Positions 5,048 to 6,640 of a stretch of 6,640 nt of DNA are shown here, one piece after another. The DNA is from Arenicellales bacterium. GTDB lineage: Bacteria > Pseudomonadota > Gammaproteobacteria > Arenicellales > UBA868. The stretch's first letter is position 1. Each line of letters opens with the position of its first letter. The stretch is from the NCBI GenBank assembly GCA_028825345.1, contig JAPKAJ010000123.1, positions 1-6,640 of the forward strand, in the 5' to 3' direction. The notes below the pieces were generated by a model. That model made no database searches. It was not told the DNA's origin and saw only the letters and a program-made list of their open reading frames with translations. Made by a program: the position numbers and the translations under genes.

Positions 5048-6640
5048 TTGAAACAAATCGTCCAGACGTTCCAATACGGCGAACACGAAATGCGACTGGA
5101 AACAGGACGCGTTGCACGACAAGCCACAGGAGCTGTGTTTGCAAGCATGGGGGAAACCGTAGTACTTGTTACGGTGGTTGCCGCTCGTGAGTCCAGCGGC
5201 CGGGATTTTTTACCGCTCACGGTAGATTACGAAGAAAGAACATATGCCGCCGGTCGAATCCCCGGCGGTTTTTTTAAGCGCGAAGGTAGACCCGCGGAAA
5301 AGGCCATTCTGACCTGTCGATTGATCGACCGGCCGATTCGGCCTTTGTTTCCTGCCGGATTCAATAACGAGATCCAGGTGGTGGCCACTGTGATGTCAGT
5401 GGACCCACAGATCGATCCCGACATTGTCGCCATGGTAGGCGCATCGGCCGCGATGACCCTCTCTGGGGCACCATTTAACGGACCGATTGCGGCCTCTAGA
5501 GTCGGTTTTGTGGATGACAATTATGTATTGAATCCCAGTGCTACCCAGTTGGCAGAATCCAAGCTGAATTTAGTTGTGGCCGGAACCCAAAGCGCCGTGC
5601 TGATGGTTGAGTCAGAAGCCGAGCAATTAACCGAGGCGCAGATGCTGGGTGCCGTCATGTTTGGCCATGAGGGATCTCAGGCGGCTATTGGGGCGATTAA
5701 TCAGCTTGCCGCCGAGGCGGGTGCCGAGCGTTGGGATTGGCAGGCGCCAACAAAGGATCAAAGCCTGATCGACCAAGTCGGCGAGCTCGCAAAGGAAGAT
5801 GTTGAGCGGGCGTATCAGATAGCGGACAAAGTCGATCGCCAGGAGGCTATGGCTTCGGTACGAACTAAAGTTTCAGAGGCATTACTCGATGGCGAACCCG
5901 ACGATGCGCAGGCAGAAGCGGTTAAAGACGCCGTTAAAGCGCTCGAGAAGGCAACCGTTCGCGATCGGATTTTAGATGATCAGCCACGAATAGACGGCCG
6001 GGACCGTGAAACGGTTCGGCCGATCACAATCGAAACAGGGTTTCTTCCCCGCACACACGGGTCAGCATTGTTTACCCGGGGTGAGACCCAGGCAATTGTC
6101 ACCAGCACACTGGGTACGGACCGCGATTCGCAGATCATCGACGCTCTGGAGGGTGAGCGCCGTGATACGTTTATGCTGCACTACAACTTTCCGCCGTATT
6201 GTGTGGGTGAGACTGGCCGCGTGGGAACCCCCAAACGTCGGGAGATCGGTCACGGCCGCTTGGCCAAGCGGGCAATGCTCGCGGTATTACCTGACCCGGA
6301 GGATTTCCCCTATGTGATCCGGATCGTGTCGGATATCACTGAATCTAACGGCTCGAGTTCGATGGCAACGGTGTGTGGCGCCAGCCTGTCCTTGATGGAT
6401 GCGGGTGTAAAGTTGAAGGCGCCGGTTGCGGGTGTCGCCATGGGTTTGATTAAACAGGGTGAACGTTTCGCAGTCTTGACTGATATTCTCGGTGATGAGG
6501 ATCACCTGGGAGATATGGACTTCAAAGTCGCTGGTACCAGGCAAGGCGTAACCGCCTTGCAGATGGACATCAAGATTGAGGGAATTACCCCAGAGATCAT
6601 GGAGCAGGCGTTGTCCCAGGCACAGCGCGGACGTTTGCAT
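5048..6640 (+). CDS. pnp: Polyribonucleotide nucleotidyltransferase (PNPase), 3' end outside window
   Basis: PNPase degrades RNA 3' to 5' by phosphorolysis and is the exonuclease of the RNase E degradosome in E. coli. I translated 531 codons without a stop; the frame continues past the window end. E. coli PNPase has 711 residues, so about 180 are missing, including the KH and S1 RNA-binding domains. Seen: the first RNase PH domain (about 1-145; FFKREGRP 75-82, LIDRPIRPLF 92-101), the helical linker (about 210-310), and the second, catalytic RNase PH domain from about 311. Catalytic signatures are intact: PKRREIGHGR 395-404, SNGSSSM 433-439, and GDEDHLGDMDFK 482-493 with Asp485, Asp491 and Lys493 matching E. 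coli Asp486, Asp492 and Lys494. The start is TTG, also reported for E. coli pnp, and has an excellent Shine-Dalgarno. The next in-frame ATG (5090) would remove 14 conserved residues. Only 38 bases separate it from rpsO, so it is probably cotranscribed. Confidence 0.97.
   Translation, partial: MKQIVQTFQYGEHEMRLETGRVARQATGAVFASMGETVVLVTVVAARESSGRDFLPLTVDYEERTYAAGRIPGGFFKREGRPAEKAILTCRLIDRPIRPLFPAGFNNEIQVVATVMSVDPQIDPDIVAMVGASAAMTLSGAPFNGPIAASRVGFVDDNYVLNPSATQLAESKLNLVVAGTQSAVLMVESEAEQLTEAQMLGAVMFGHEGSQAAIGAINQLAAEAGAERWDWQAPTKDQSLIDQVGELAKEDVERAYQIADKVDRQEAMASVRTKVSEALLDGEPDDAQAEAVKDAVKALEKATVRDRILDDQPRIDGRDRETVRPITIETGFLPRTHGSALFTRGETQAIVTSTLGTDRDSQIIDALEGERRDTFMLHYNFPPYCVGETGRVGTPKRREIGHGRLAKRAMLAVLPDPEDFPYVIRIVSDITESNGSSSMATVCGASLSLMDAGVKLKAPVAGVAMGLIKQGERFAVLTDILGDEDHLGDMDFKVAGTRQGVTALQMDIKIEGITPEIMEQALSQAQRGRLH

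Noticed and set aside
6287..6640. A minus-strand open frame of 117 codons reaching the window end.
   Set aside because: It is antisense to the catalytic PNPase domain, which is intact in the + frame.

Overview
The window is a stretch of the conserved bacterial nusA-infB-rbfA-truB-rpsO-pnp operon, with every gene on the + strand. It starts inside nusA and ends inside pnp. Gene order, protein lengths and sequence signatures point to a gammaproteobacterium. The signatures are a NusA with two C-terminal acidic repeats ending in a WF motif, a long IF2 with an Ala/Glu-rich linker, an 89-residue S15, and a PNPase close to the E. coli protein. The base composition is moderate and looks even along the window. 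I see no sign of transfer, no mobile element, no tRNA or rRNA and no CRISPR array. I cannot name the genus.

Layout: nusA 3' part (1-696); infB (720-3203); rbfA (3225-3593); truB (3583-4509, overlapping rbfA); a 230-base non-coding gap with a good sigma70-type promoter and a hairpin-rich leader (4510-4739); rpsO (4740-5009); a 38-base gap; and the 5' part of pnp from a TTG start (5048 to the window end). From nusA to truB the genes are tightly packed (23-base gap, 21-base gap, 11-base overlap), as expected for one transcript.

The products serve connected steps of gene expression. NusA controls elongation and termination. IF2 brings initiator tRNA to the ribosome. RbfA matures the 30S subunit. 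TruB makes pseudouridine 55 in tRNA. S15 is a primary 16S rRNA binder. PNPase degrades RNA.

The coding part is ordinary and I found no undescribed protein system. The most interesting material is regulatory: the structured rpsO leader with several mutually exclusive pairings, a tiny upstream ORF overlapping the rpsO start, and an rpsO-pnp spacer too short to hold the terminator, promoter and RNase III hairpin known from E. coli. All structure proposals were read by eye, with no folding energies. Family comparisons are from memory of the E. coli proteins.
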